DNA of 64,000 nt from Bradyrhizobium hereditatis (GCF_020329435.1 NZ_JAGKJK010000021.1:1-64000); one strand, 5' to 3'; numbered from the stretch's first letter, positions 16,692-25,354 are shown. Numbers and translations are program-made. Notes: generated from the sequence alone by a model not told the origin.

Positions 16692-17969
16692 TCAGCGCAT
16701 CAGCTTCAGCGCATCGGAAAAGAACTCAGGTCCGCCGAAATTGCCCGACTTCAGGGCAAGCAGCATTTCGCTCTTGTCGGAGCCCACCGCGCGCAAAACC
16801 GGCACTCCTGCAGCGATTTCCTGGCCCACGAGGAATCCCGGAATGCGCAGGCGATCGACGACGGCGCCTGAAGTTTCACCACCTGCGACCACCAGTCGCC
16901 GGACGCCCGACCGCACCAGTCCTTCCGCGATATCCGCCATCGCCTGCTCGATGGCATGCCCGGCTGCATCGCGGCCATGACGAGATTGCAGAGCTGCGAC
17001 CTGATCCGGTGTCGAGCTGCTGGCGATCAGGATCGGGCCGTCTGTGATTCGCGCGCTCGCCCAGGCCAGCGCGCGGCGCGCTTCATTGGGGCCGGCGATG
17101 ATCTGCTCGGGGTCGAGATGCAGCACAGCCATGGACTTTTCAGCGTTGGCGATCTGCGCCAGCGTCGCCTGCGAGCAGCTTCCGGCCAGGCATGCCGCCG
17201 GCCCACCGACCGGCGCGCCGGTTGCAGCCCCTGCGGAAGTTGCTTTGACTTTGCCGGAGGCGACCAGCGCCCGTGCGAGACCGAGGCCGATGCCTGATGC
17301 ACCGACCGACACGCGGTGATCCAGCGCCACCGCGCCGATCGTCTCCAGATCGCGGTCGAAAACCGCGTCGATGATCGCAGCCCCTATGCCCTTGCCCGCG
17401 AGATCGGAGAGCCGCCCGCGGACCGCCTCCGCGCCGCGCGAGAGCGTTGCGAGATCGACCAGGCCGATTTGGGTTCGGCTCTGTCGCGCCAGCACCCGCA
17501 CCAGGTTGGAGTCGTGCATCGGGTTGAGCGGATGATCCTTCAGCGGGCTTTCGTTCAACGGCACAGAACCGACGAACAAATTGCCCTGATAGACAGTGCG
17601 GCCGGTCTCCGGAAACGCCGGCGTCACCAGCACGATCGTATCGCCTGCGTCGGCACGCAGCGCATCCATGACCGGGCCGATATTGCCGGCGTCGGTGGAA
17701 TCGAAGGTCGAGCAGATCTTGAACAGCACGTGGCCCGCGCCGCGGCCGCGCAGCCATTTCTCCGCCGCGCGCGAACGCTCAACCGCTACGGCCGCCTCGA
17801 TCGAGCGGCTCTTCAGCGAGACGACGACTGCATCGACCTCGGGCAGCGCCAGATCATCCGGCGGCACGCCGATGGTCTGCACCGTGCGCAGGCCCTGACG
17901 GGTCAGCGTGTTGGCGAGGTCGGAAGCGCCGGTATAGTCGTCGGCGATGCAGCCCAAAGACAGTTTCAC
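16692..17969 (-). CDS. otnK: 3-oxo-tetronate kinase
   Basis: A 425-residue four-carbon acid sugar kinase (DUF1537 family). It phosphorylates 3-dehydrotetronate with ATP to the 4-phosphate, in the L-threonate and D-erythronate pathways. The N-terminal start LSLGCIADDYTGASDLANTL is the family's substrate-binding signature (D-D-x-T-G-A). The C-terminal domain holds RRLVVAGGETSGAVVDRL, the nucleotide-binding part. It overlaps the upstream isomerase gene by four bases (ATGA), so the two are likely translated together. The neighbours ltnD, otnI and otnC support OtnK over other members of the family. Confidence 0.93.
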   Translation of the reverse strand: MKLSLGCIADDYTGASDLANTLTRQGLRTVQTIGVPPDDLALPEVDAVVVSLKSRSIEAAVAVERSRAAEKWLRGRGAGHVLFKICSTFDSTDAGNIGPVMDALRADAGDTIVLVTPAFPETGRTVYQGNLFVGSVPLNESPLKDHPLNPMHDSNLVRVLARQSRTQIGLVDLATLSRGAEAVRGRLSDLAGKGIGAAIIDAVFDRDLETIGAVALDHRVSVGASGIGLGLARALVASGKVKATSAGAATGAPVGGPAACLAGSCSQATLAQIANAEKSMAVLHLDPEQIIAGPNEARRALAWASARITDGPILIASSSTPDQVAALQSRHGRDAAGHAIEQAMADIAEGLVRSGVRRLVVAGGETSGAVVDRLRIPGFLVGQEIAAGVPVLRAVGSDKSEMLLALKSGNFGGPEFFSDALKLMR

Positions 17970-18748
17970 GGCTTTGCTCCGGCATAGGGCTTGAACCAGG
18001 CGAGGCCATCGGTGGTCTTGCCGCGCGGGTTATATTCGCAGCCGACGAAGCCGCCATAGCCGAGCCGGTCGAGTTCAGTGAACAGGAACGGATAGTTCAG
18101 CTCTTCGCCATCGGGCTCGTTGCGCGAGGGAATGCTGGCGATCTGAACGTGACCGATGATCGGCATCATCTCGCGGAGCCGCATGGTGACGTCGCCATGA
18201 ATGATCTGGCAGTGATAGATGTCGAATTGCAGTTTCAGGTTCGGGATTTTCAGTTCGGTGATCAAATCGCGCGCGAAGCCGAAATCGTTGAGGAAATATC
18301 CCGGTACGTTGCGCGGGTTGATCGGCTCGATCACGACATTGAGCCCATGCGGCGCGAAGAATTCCGCGGCCCATGCCACCGATTTGTAGAACTGCTCGAC
18401 CGCCTTCGCATCGCTGCGGCTGGCGATGCCGGCCATCAGATGCAGCCGCTTGACGCCGGTCGCCTTGGCATAGGGCAATGCCGTCTCCAGACTGCGCTTT
18501 AGATCGTCAAAGCGCTCCGGCAGCGCGGCAAAGCCTTTTTCACCGGCATCCCAGTTGCCCGGCGGCAGGTTGAACAGCGCCTGCGTCAGGTCGTTGTTCT
18601 TCAGCCGCTCGCCAACAACTTCGGCCGGATGATCGTAGGGAAACAGGAATTCGACCGAGGTGAAGCCCGCTTTTGCCGCCGCCTCGAAGCGGTCGAGGAA
18701 CGGCACTTCAGTGAACATCATGGAGAGATTGGCGGCAAAACGCGGCAT
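17966..18748 (-). CDS. otnI: 2-oxo-tetronate isomerase (hydroxypyruvate isomerase-like)
   Basis: A 260-residue TIM-barrel protein of the Hyi/OtnI family that interconverts 2- and 3-dehydrotetronate. It starts MPRFAANLSMMFTEVPFLDRF, the usual beginning of the family. Metal and catalytic residues lie in KRLHLMAGIA, VVIEPINPRNVPGYFLN (Glu) and LKLQFDIYHCQIIHGD (Asp, His), with GCEYNPRGKTTDGLAWF at the C-terminus carrying the second Glu. It overlaps otnK by four bases and follows ltnD by 26. A plain hydroxypyruvate isomerase is the alternative, but the gene set favours OtnI. Confidence 0.9.
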   Translation of the reverse strand: MPRFAANLSMMFTEVPFLDRFEAAAKAGFTSVEFLFPYDHPAEVVGERLKNNDLTQALFNLPPGNWDAGEKGFAALPERFDDLKRSLETALPYAKATGVKRLHLMAGIASRSDAKAVEQFYKSVAWAAEFFAPHGLNVVIEPINPRNVPGYFLNDFGFARDLITELKIPNLKLQFDIYHCQIIHGDVTMRLREMMPIIGHVQIASIPSRNEPDGEELNYPFLFTELDRLGYGGFVGCEYNPRGKTTDGLAWFKPYAGAKP

Positions 18749-18774
18749 CGACGGTCCTCTACTTGATCTTGGCT

Positions 18775-19689
18775 CTAATTCGGCTCGCCGGGCAGATGCG
18801 TGCCGGTGACGCGGGCATACATCCGCGCCACCGAGGCATCGTCGTCGCGGCCCATGCCGGCGGCAGCCGTCATCAGAAACATCTGCAGCGCGGCGGCCGC
18901 AACCGGCACCGGGAATTTCTGCGAGCGCGCCATGTCCTGGATGATGCCGAGGTCTTTGACGAAAATCTCCACCGCGCTGCGCGGTGTGTAATCGCCGTCG
19001 AGCACATGCGGCATGCGGTTCTCGAACATCCAGGAATTGCCGGCGGAGGCCGTGATCACCTCATAGACTTTTCGAATGTCGAGGCCTTGCTTGGCGGCGA
19101 ATGCGATCGCCTCCGAGGCGGCGGCAATGTGCACGCCGGCGAGCAACTGGTTGATCATCTTGAACGCCGCGCCCTGCCCGGCGTCGTCGCCGAGCTCGTA
19201 GAGTTTGGCGGCCATCGCATCCAGCGCGGGACGCGCCTTGGCGAAGGCCGCCGGGCTGCCGGATGCAAGGATCGTGAGCTCGCCCTGCGCCGCGCGCTGC
19301 GCACCGCCGGAAATCGGCGCGTCGAGGTAGTGCCGCCCCGTTTCCTCCAACTGTTTGGCGAGCCGGCGGGCGATATCGGGGTCCATCGTGGCGGAGGAGA
19401 TGAATACCGCGCCCTTGCCGAGGGTTTCGGCAACGCCATTGAGACCGAACAGGATGGTCTCGGTCTGGGCAGCGTTGACGACAACGCTGACGACGATATC
19501 GGCCGATTTCGCCGCTTCTGCCGGGGTGCCGGCACCCTTGCCGCCATCGGCAACGAACCGCTTGACTGTATCAGCCGAAACGTCACAGCCGGTAACTTCG
19601 AGGCCAGCGCGGCGCAGCGATGTCGCCATGCCATAGCCCATCGAGCCCAGCCCGATGACGGCAACGCGCGGTTTTGTGGATTCAGGCAT
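18775..19689 (-). CDS. ltnD: L-threonate dehydrogenase
   Basis: A 304-residue NAD-dependent 3-hydroxyisobutyrate-dehydrogenase-type enzyme; LtnD oxidises L-threonate at C2. The Rossmann motif is VAVIGLGSMGYGMA near the N-terminus. The substrate motif is DAPISGGAQRAAQGELTI, and the catalytic lysine lies in GQGAAFKMINQLLAG. ATG 19689 is preceded by GAGGAA seven bases away, which decides the start. First gene of the minus-strand ltnD-otnI-otnK run and divergent from otnC. D-erythronate dehydrogenases (OtnD/EryD types) cannot be excluded, but the 3HIBDH-type sequence fits LtnD. Confidence 0.9.
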   Translation of the reverse strand: MPESTKPRVAVIGLGSMGYGMATSLRRAGLEVTGCDVSADTVKRFVADGGKGAGTPAEAAKSADIVVSVVVNAAQTETILFGLNGVAETLGKGAVFISSATMDPDIARRLAKQLEETGRHYLDAPISGGAQRAAQGELTILASGSPAAFAKARPALDAMAAKLYELGDDAGQGAAFKMINQLLAGVHIAAASEAIAFAAKQGLDIRKVYEVITASAGNSWMFENRMPHVLDGDYTPRSAVEIFVKDLGIIQDMARSQKFPVPVAAAALQMFLMTAAAGMGRDDDASVARMYARVTGTHLPGEPN

Positions 19690-19739
19690 GCGGCGGTTCC
19701 TCGACATTTCTTGGCAGGTTTGCCTCTGGGTATCACGGC

Positions 19740-19755
19740 TTGGCCGCGCTGCCAA
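19740..19755. promoter_or_regulatory. Palindromic operator candidate between ltnD and otnC
   Basis: TTGGCCGCGCTGCCAA matches its reverse complement at 14 of 16 positions and has the GCGC centre of many LacI- or GntR-type sites. A further half site TTGGCAG lies at 19711-19717. The site sits in the 110-base divergent promoter region, about 45 bases from each start codon. No regulator gene adjoins the cluster in this window, so the binding protein is unknown. Confidence 0.5.
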
Positions 19756-19799
19756 AGCGTGAGACAAGACAAAAATCGGGATGTCGCCGGAATACTGAT

Positions 19800-20459
19800 A
19801 TGAGCGAAACCAGGATTCGCGAGGAAATCTGCCGCCTCGGCCGTTCGCTGTTCGAGCGCGGGCTGACGCCGGGCTCCTCCGGCAATATCAGCGTGAAACT
19901 CGACGATGGCGGCTGGCTGGTGACGCCGACCAACGCCTCGCTCGGCTTCCTCGACCCGGCACGGATGTCACGGCTCGGGTCCGATGGACGGCTGGTTTCG
20001 GGCGATGCGCCGACCAAGGAAGTGCCGCTGCACACCGCGCTCTACCAGAGCCGAAGCGCGGCCCGCGCCATCGTGCATCTGCATTCCACCCATTCGGTGG
20101 CGCTGTCGATGCTGCCCGAGATCGATCCCCGCGCCGCGCTGCCGCCGATGACACCTTATTATCTGATGAAATGCGGCCACACCGCGCTCGTGCCGTATTA
20201 CCGGCCAGGCGATCCCGCAGTCGCCGACGCGATCAAGGGGCTGGCCGGGAAATACTCCTCCGTGCTGCTCGCCAACCATGGCCCGGTGGTTTCAGGCGAC
20301 ACGCTGGAAGCTGCGGTGTTTGCGATGGAGGAGCTGGAGGAGACGGCGAGGCTCTACCTTCTGCTGCGCGGATTGAACCCGCGGTATCTGTCGCCGGCGC
20401 AAGTGCAGGATTTGACGAAGGTGTTCGGGCTGACGCTGCCGGAGCATGGGCACTCGTAG
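19800..20459 (+). CDS. otnC: 3-oxo-tetronate 4-phosphate decarboxylase
   Basis: A 219-residue class II aldolase/adducin-fold protein that uses a divalent metal; OtnC decarboxylates 3-dehydrotetronate 4-phosphate to dihydroxyacetone phosphate. The first metal motif is VHLHSTHSV and the second is ANHGPVVSG. RGLTPGSSGNISVKL near the N-terminus is the phosphate-binding signature. The start at ATG 19800 matches the family N-terminus (SETRIREEICRLGRSLFERG). It is divergent from ltnD. Its TAG stop lies inside the left edge of a palindromic repeat. Confidence 0.93.
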   Translation: MSETRIREEICRLGRSLFERGLTPGSSGNISVKLDDGGWLVTPTNASLGFLDPARMSRLGSDGRLVSGDAPTKEVPLHTALYQSRSAARAIVHLHSTHSVALSMLPEIDPRAALPPMTPYYLMKCGHTALVPYYRPGDPAVADAIKGLAGKYSSVLLANHGPVVSGDTLEAAVFAMEELEETARLYLLLRGLNPRYLSPAQVQDLTKVFGLTLPEHGHS

Positions 20460-20537
20460 GATGGGTGGAGCGCAGCGAAACCCATCATCTCTTCGCGCAA
20501 TGAATTGATGGGTTTCGCTTCGCTCTACTCATCCTAC
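20456..20537. repeat. Palindromic intergenic repeat, family B, overlapping the otnC stop
   Basis: GTAGGATGGGTGGAGCG and AAACCCATCA pair with TGATGGGTTT and CGCTCTACTCATCCTAC. The first bases GTAG include the otnC stop codon (20457-20459). It separates otnC from the convergent livF-type gene. Confidence 0.85.
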
Positions 20538-20541
20538 GGCA

Positions 20542-21246
20542 TCACAGCCCCAGATACGCCTTCCTTACATCCGGATTGACGCCGATCTCCGCCGCACTGC
20601 CCTGCATCAACACGCGCCCCGTCTGCAGGATGTAGGCGCGGTCGGCGATTTCCAGGCACTCGGACATGCGCTGCTCGACGATCAGCACAGTCATGCCGGC
20701 GTCGCGGATGCGCTTCACCGCCTGGAAGATTTCGTCGACCAGTTTTGGCATGATCCCCTGCGACGGCTCGTCCAGCATCAAGAGCCGCGGCCGCGTCATC
20801 AGCGCACGGCTGATCGCGAGCATCTGCTGCTCGCCGCCGGAGAGCGTCTCGGCGCGCTGCTCCAGCCGCTCCTCAAGGCGCGGAAACAGCTTGAATACGA
20901 GATTGAGCGGTTCCTCGCGATTGGCTTGGCCGCGATAGAGATAGCTGCCGAGCCTCAAATTGTCGCGCACCGACAGGCGCGGAAACAGCCTGCGGTTCTC
21001 AGGCACATAGGCGATGCCGCGCGAGGTGATGATGTGCTGCGCTATGCCGTCGATCCGGGCGCCGTCGAACGTCACGGTGCCGGAACGCGGACGCTCCGCG
21101 CCGGCGATCGATTTCAGCAGCGTCGACTTGCCGGCGCCGTTGGCGCCGGCGACGCAGACGATTTCGCCTTTCGCCACTTCGATCGAAACCGCCGAGATCG
21201 CGACCAGGCCCTGATAGGCGGTGGTGACTTCATGCACCGACAGCAT
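20542..21246 (-). CDS. livF: Branched-chain amino acid-type ABC transporter ATP-binding protein LivF
   Basis: A 234-residue ATPase of the LivF family. Walker A is GANGAGKST, the signature is LSGGEQQMLAISRAL, and Walker B is LLMLDEPSQG; the usual YVPENRRLFPRLSV stretch lies between. It is cytoplasmic and pairs with LivG on the LivHM permease. It begins 17 bases inside the end of livG. The solute imported is not clear from the ATPase. Confidence 0.92.
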   Translation of the reverse strand: MLSVHEVTTAYQGLVAISAVSIEVAKGEIVCVAGANGAGKSTLLKSIAGAERPRSGTVTFDGARIDGIAQHIITSRGIAYVPENRRLFPRLSVRDNLRLGSYLYRGQANREEPLNLVFKLFPRLEERLEQRAETLSGGEQQMLAISRALMTRPRLLMLDEPSQGIMPKLVDEIFQAVKRIRDAGMTVLIVEQRMSECLEIADRAYILQTGRVLMQGSAAEIGVNPDVRKAYLGL

Positions 21247-21964
21247 GACGGTCTCCGAGATAAGCGGTGATGACTTTGGGATCGCGGACGACGTCGGCGG
21301 GCTTGCCCTCGACCAGCACCTTGCCGAGATCGAGCACGATGGCGCGGTCGACCAGCGGCATCACGATTTCCATGACATGCTCGACCATCAGCACGGTGAC
21401 GCCGCTATCGCGCACCTTGCGCACCAGCTCGACGCCGGTCTTGGCTTCGACCGGCGTCAGCCCCGTGAGCACCTCGTCAAGCAGCAGCAGCTTCGGTTCG
21501 GTCGCCAGCGCCCGCGCCACCTCAAGCCGTCGCTTTTCGGACGGGACGAGATCGCTGGCAAGCACGTCGGCGCGCGGCCCGAGACCGCAAAACTCCAGTA
21601 CCTCATACGCCCTACGGCGGGCATCGCGCATCACAGTGGTGCGAACCAGCGCGCCGACGATGACGTTGTCGATCACGGTCATGGTCTCGAAGCTTTTGAC
21701 GACCTGGAAGGTGCGGCCTATCCCGCGCTGGCAACGTTCGGCTGCCGGTAGCGCCGTGACATCCTCGCCGTCGAAGATGATCGTGCCTTGCGTGGGCGGC
21801 AGCACGCCCGCGATCAGATTGAACAGCGTCGACTTGCCGGCACCGTTCGGGCCGATCAGGCCGACGATCTCGCCGCGCCCGACCGAGATCGAGACGTCGC
21901 TGTTGGCGACCAAGCCACCGAAGCGCTGCCAGACGCCGCGGGTTTCCAGAAGAGGCGTCGTCAT
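21230..21964 (-). CDS. livG: Branched-chain amino acid-type ABC transporter ATP-binding protein LivG
   Basis: A 244-residue ATPase. Walker A is GPNGAGKST, the Q-loop is RTFQVVK and Walker B is LLLLDEVLTGL. The signature helix reads LVPSEKRRLEVARAL where most ABC ATPases have LSGGQ, so the usual Ser-Gly-Gly is missing; several LivG-like proteins deviate here, so function may be kept. ATG 21964 overlaps the livM stop by four bases, which decides the start. Confidence 0.9.
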   Translation of the reverse strand: MTTPLLETRGVWQRFGGLVANSDVSISVGRGEIVGLIGPNGAGKSTLFNLIAGVLPPTQGTIIFDGEDVTALPAAERCQRGIGRTFQVVKSFETMTVIDNVIVGALVRTTVMRDARRRAYEVLEFCGLGPRADVLASDLVPSEKRRLEVARALATEPKLLLLDEVLTGLTPVEAKTGVELVRKVRDSGVTVLMVEHVMEIVMPLVDRAIVLDLGKVLVEGKPADVVRDPKVITAYLGDRHAVGA

Positions 21965-22989
21965 CGGGCCACCTCCTTGCGCTTGGGAGCAAACAGCCTG
22001 GCCAGTTGTTTGAGTCTGGCCAGTTGCTTGAACGAGAACAGGCCGATCAGCCCCTGCGGGCGCACCAGCGAGATCGCGATGATCAGGCCGCCATAGACGA
22101 TCAGGTCGACACCGCGGCCGGAGCCACCGACATAGGACCGCGTCAGTTCGGTGATCGGGATCAATATGACCGCGCCCAGCATCGGCCCCCACAACGTGCC
22201 GATGCCTCCCAGCACCGCGGGCAGCGCCATCAGCAGCGAAAACTGAAAGCCCATCACACTCTCGGGATCGATAAAGTAGACGAACTGCGCATAGAAGCTG
22301 CCACCGACCGCGACCAGGAACGCCGATACCGCCGCCGCGCCCATCTTGGAATTGAACACGTCGACGCCGAGGCTTTCAGCCGCTTCCGGATTGTCCTTTA
22401 CCGCGCGCCACCAATAGCCCCATTTGGAGTCCTCCAGCCACCAGGTGACGAACCAGGCGACGCAGGCCAGCACCAGCGCGAAGTAGAAGTACGGCAGCTT
22501 GCTGCGTGGGAACTGGAATTTCAGCCAGCTATCGCCGCGCGCGGGAATCTCGATGCCCATCGCCGCGCCAGCCCAATCCCAGTTGTGAAAAAGCAGCAGG
22601 CCGATTTCGGCGATGACAATGGTGGCGATGACGAAGTAATGCCCGCGCAGGCGGAAGCAGGGATAGCCGAGCGCCATCGCAATGAGTGCGGAGATCACGC
22701 CGCCGCCGAGCATGCCGAACCACGGCAGCACGCCGAACTTGGTGAACAGCAGCGCGGTCGTATAGGCCCCAATGCCGAAATAGAGCGCGTGACCGAGCGA
22801 GATCTGTCCGCAATAGCCGGAAAGAATATTCCAGCTCTGCGACAGTGCGCCCCACATCAGCGTCAGCACCATGATGTTCTGAACGTAGACGTCCTTGACG
22901 AACAGCGGGACGGTCGCCGCGATCGCAGCGAGAACGGATGCGACGATGAGGTCGCGGCGGCGGCGTTCTGCGAAAGCGGTATCCATCAC
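21961..22989 (-). CDS. livM: Branched-chain amino acid-type ABC transporter permease LivM
   Basis: A 342-residue integral membrane protein with about nine predicted membrane segments and the family loop AVKDNPEAAESLGVD, the coupling helix. GQISLGHALYFGIGAY is the conserved early motif. The C-terminal tail carries the short tandem repeat KQLARLKQLARL, from an 18-base duplication at 21998-22033. It overlaps livG by four bases and livH by four, so translation is probably coupled. Confidence 0.92.
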   Translation of the reverse strand: MMDTAFAERRRRDLIVASVLAAIAATVPLFVKDVYVQNIMVLTLMWGALSQSWNILSGYCGQISLGHALYFGIGAYTTALLFTKFGVLPWFGMLGGGVISALIAMALGYPCFRLRGHYFVIATIVIAEIGLLLFHNWDWAGAAMGIEIPARGDSWLKFQFPRSKLPYFYFALVLACVAWFVTWWLEDSKWGYWWRAVKDNPEAAESLGVDVFNSKMGAAAVSAFLVAVGGSFYAQFVYFIDPESVMGFQFSLLMALPAVLGGIGTLWGPMLGAVILIPITELTRSYVGGSGRGVDLIVYGGLIIAISLVRPQGLIGLFSFKQLARLKQLARLFAPKRKEVAR

Positions 22990-23864
22990 ATCGATCCGAA
23001 CAGGCCGCGCGGGCGGATGAAGACGACCAGGAGATAGACGGCGTAGATGCCGACCGCCTTGAGCGAGGGCGGCAGGATCAGCGCGGTCGTCGCCTCGACG
23101 AGGCCGACGACGATGCCGCCGGCGAAGGCGCCGAACACGCTGCCGAAGCCGCCCAGCGCCACCGTTACATAGGCGATCAGCGCAAAGGACGCGCCGACGT
23201 CGGGATAGATGTAGAAGAAGATCGCCATGACTGCGCCAGACAGCCCGACCAGCGCCGCTCCCAAGCCCCAGCCGAGCGCAAACACCTTGTTCTTGTCGAT
23301 CCCGACCAGCGCCACCGCGCCGGCGTCTTCGCGGGTCGCCTCCAGCGCGCGGCCAAAGTCAGTGCGATTGATAAAGAGATAGAGCGCGCCGAAGGCCGCA
23401 ATCGCAATCAGCGCGCCTACCAGCTGCGGCACGGGCAGGAAGATGCCGGCCACCGAGACCGTCTTGCCGCCGAGCCATGAATGCGTGACGCTGCGGTAGT
23501 CCGGCGTGAAGAAGTACTGCGCCAGACCGCGCATGACGATGGCAAGGCCGAAGGTCGAGAAGATCTGCACCATGCCGGCATTGGCTTTCGCACGCACGGC
23601 AAAGCGGACTATCAGCAGGTAGACGACGGCCCCGAATACGAACAGCGCCGCGGCGACCAGCGGCGCCGACAGCAAGGGGTCGATCGCGAAGAACATGAAC
23701 AGGAAGAACGTCGCGTACATCGCGATCATCAGAAATTCGCCGTGAGCGAAGTTCACGACGTCCATCAGGCCGAAGATCAGCGCCAGGCCGACGGCAATGA
23801 GGCCGTAGAGCAGGCCCATCAAAAGACCGCTCGCCAGGCTTTGGATGATGGCTTCGGCTGTCAT
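22986..23864 (-). CDS. livH: Branched-chain amino acid-type ABC transporter permease LivH
   Basis: A 292-residue membrane protein with eight or so segments, MGLLYGLIAVGLALIFGLMD near the N-terminus, VNFAHGEFLMIAMYATFF after it, and the coupling loop RALEATREDAGAVALVGID. It overlaps livM by four bases. About 160 bases and an inverted repeat separate it from the substrate-binding protein gene upstream. Confidence 0.92.
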   Translation of the reverse strand: MTAEAIIQSLASGLLMGLLYGLIAVGLALIFGLMDVVNFAHGEFLMIAMYATFFLFMFFAIDPLLSAPLVAAALFVFGAVVYLLIVRFAVRAKANAGMVQIFSTFGLAIVMRGLAQYFFTPDYRSVTHSWLGGKTVSVAGIFLPVPQLVGALIAIAAFGALYLFINRTDFGRALEATREDAGAVALVGIDKNKVFALGWGLGAALVGLSGAVMAIFFYIYPDVGASFALIAYVTVALGGFGSVFGAFAGGIVVGLVEATTALILPPSLKAVGIYAVYLLVVFIRPRGLFGSM

Positions 23865-23884
23865 GGCTGCTGCTCCAAGTACAG

Positions 23885-23995
23885 GTCCTCATCCTGAGGA
23901 GCTTGCGAAGCAAGCGTCTCGAAGGATGGCGGCAAAAGCGCACTCGCGGCCATCCTTCGAGACGCGCGCAAAGGCGCGCTCCTCAGGATGAGGAC
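23885..23995. repeat. Large inverted repeat of family A inside the transporter operon
   Basis: Perfect 18-base arms GTCCTCATCCTGAGGAGC (23885-23902) and its complement (23978-23995), with inner arms CGTCTCGAAGGATGGC and GGCCATCCTTCGAGACGC. The whole could fold into a long stem in the mRNA between the binding-protein and permease genes. Confidence 0.9.
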
Positions 23996-24026
23996 CGGTG
24001 CTGCGGGATGGTGGAAGCGCTGCATT

Positions 24027-25271
24027 CTATTTCATCGGCCAGACGGCTTCGGCGATGGCGGCTTGCGGCGGGAAGATGGTGACGAACTTGCCGCCGATAT
24101 ATTGCAGCAGCACCGGGTCGGCGTCGTTGTTCTGGCCCATCTCGTCGAACTTGACGCGCTTCCAGGGCATGATGGTCTGCTCGCCCGGAATGTCGGTGGC
24201 AACCAGCGCCTCGCGGATCTTTTCGCCGTCGGTCGACTTGGCGCGGTTGATCGCATCAGCCATCACCAGGAGACCCATGAACTGACGCGACGTCAGGTCG
24301 TTGAAGTCCTTGCCCGACTTCTCCTTGAACATGGCGTTGATCTTGCCGACCATCGGCCGCTTGGCGGCAAGATCGAGCGAGAAGCTGCCGCGCGAGATCA
24401 CGCCTTCAAGCTTGTCCCCGACCGCGTCATAGAGCGCCTTTTCGGAGAAGCCGGCGTTCTGCGCGACGATTGCGTTCGGCTTGTAGCCGAGCTCGGCCAT
24501 GGTCTTGACCAGCAGGATGCCGTCCGTGGTGTAGCTTGAGGGCATCAGCACGTCGGCATTCGCGGTCTTGAGCTGCTGCACTTCCGCCGACAATGACGGC
24601 GAGTTGGAGCGATACTTGATGTCGGAGATCACCTTGTAACCGCGATCGGCAGCGAGCTTGAGCTGGGTGTTGGCGGAGTCGGTGCCGAAGATGGTGTCTT
24701 CGTGGAACAGCGCCAGCGTGTCGATCTTGGTGCCCTTCTTCTTCATCGCGTCGAAGAAGTTGAACATGGCGGCCGAGAACATCTCGTCATGGGGCGCGGC
24801 GCGGAAATAGAACTTCAGGCCGCGGCGATGCAGGCTTGGCGAGGAATTGTCCGCCGAGATGAACGGCACCTGATAACGCTCGCAGATCTGGCTGACAGTG
24901 ACGGCGACCGCGCTCTGATAGGTGCCGATGACGGCGCAGACCTTCTCTTGCGTGATCAGGCGCTCGGTCTCGGCGCGGCCCTTCTGCGGATCGGCCTGGT
25001 GGTCGGCGAAGACAAGGCGGATTTTTGCGCCGCCAAGGCCGGGCAAGCCCTCGCCCTTCGCCAGCGGCAGATCGAAATCATGGTTCTTGTTGATGATGTC
25101 GAGCGCGGTCTCGAACGACTTCTGCGCATCGACGCCCATCTGCGCGCTGGCGCCGGAGAATGGATAGATCACGCCGATCACGACTTCGGAAGTCTGGGCG
25201 CGGACCGCGGCGGGTCCGAGCGCTGCGGCTGCAGTGGCTCCAAGCAGTACATTTCGGCGCGTGATGTTCAT
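24027..25271 (-). CDS. ABC transporter substrate-binding protein (LivJ/K type, amide-urea-like)
   Basis: A 414-residue periplasmic binding protein of the Leu/Ile/Val receptor fold. The N-terminus TRRNVLLGATAAAALGPAA then VRAQ is a signal peptide with twin Arg at 5-6, so Tat export is possible. VVIGVIYPFSGASAQMG begins the mature domain. It is the first gene of the importer operon. The ligand is not readable; family members take amino acids, amides, urea or aromatic acids. It lies next to an amidohydrolase/hydro-lyase set, which hints at an amide or amino-acid derivative (inferred). Confidence 0.88.
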   Translation of the reverse strand: MNITRRNVLLGATAAAALGPAAVRAQTSEVVIGVIYPFSGASAQMGVDAQKSFETALDIINKNHDFDLPLAKGEGLPGLGGAKIRLVFADHQADPQKGRAETERLITQEKVCAVIGTYQSAVAVTVSQICERYQVPFISADNSSPSLHRRGLKFYFRAAPHDEMFSAAMFNFFDAMKKKGTKIDTLALFHEDTIFGTDSANTQLKLAADRGYKVISDIKYRSNSPSLSAEVQQLKTANADVLMPSSYTTDGILLVKTMAELGYKPNAIVAQNAGFSEKALYDAVGDKLEGVISRGSFSLDLAAKRPMVGKINAMFKEKSGKDFNDLTSRQFMGLLVMADAINRAKSTDGEKIREALVATDIPGEQTIMPWKRVKFDEMGQNNDADPVLLQYIGGKFVTIFPPQAAIAEAVWPMK

Positions 25272-25354
25272 GGCGATATCCTCTGTTGGATCTGCAACTA
25301 CCGATGAAACGGTTGACGGTTACGGTAAAGCCTCAATGCGCGGCACGGAGTGCA

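Noticed and set aside
18763..19803. Plus-strand frame of 346 residues
   Set aside because: Antisense to ltnD.
16692..25271. The LIV-type importer as the uptake system for threonate or erythronate
   Set aside because: It adjoins otnC but is on the other strand behind a repeat, and known tetronate importers belong to other families. Not supported enough to state.
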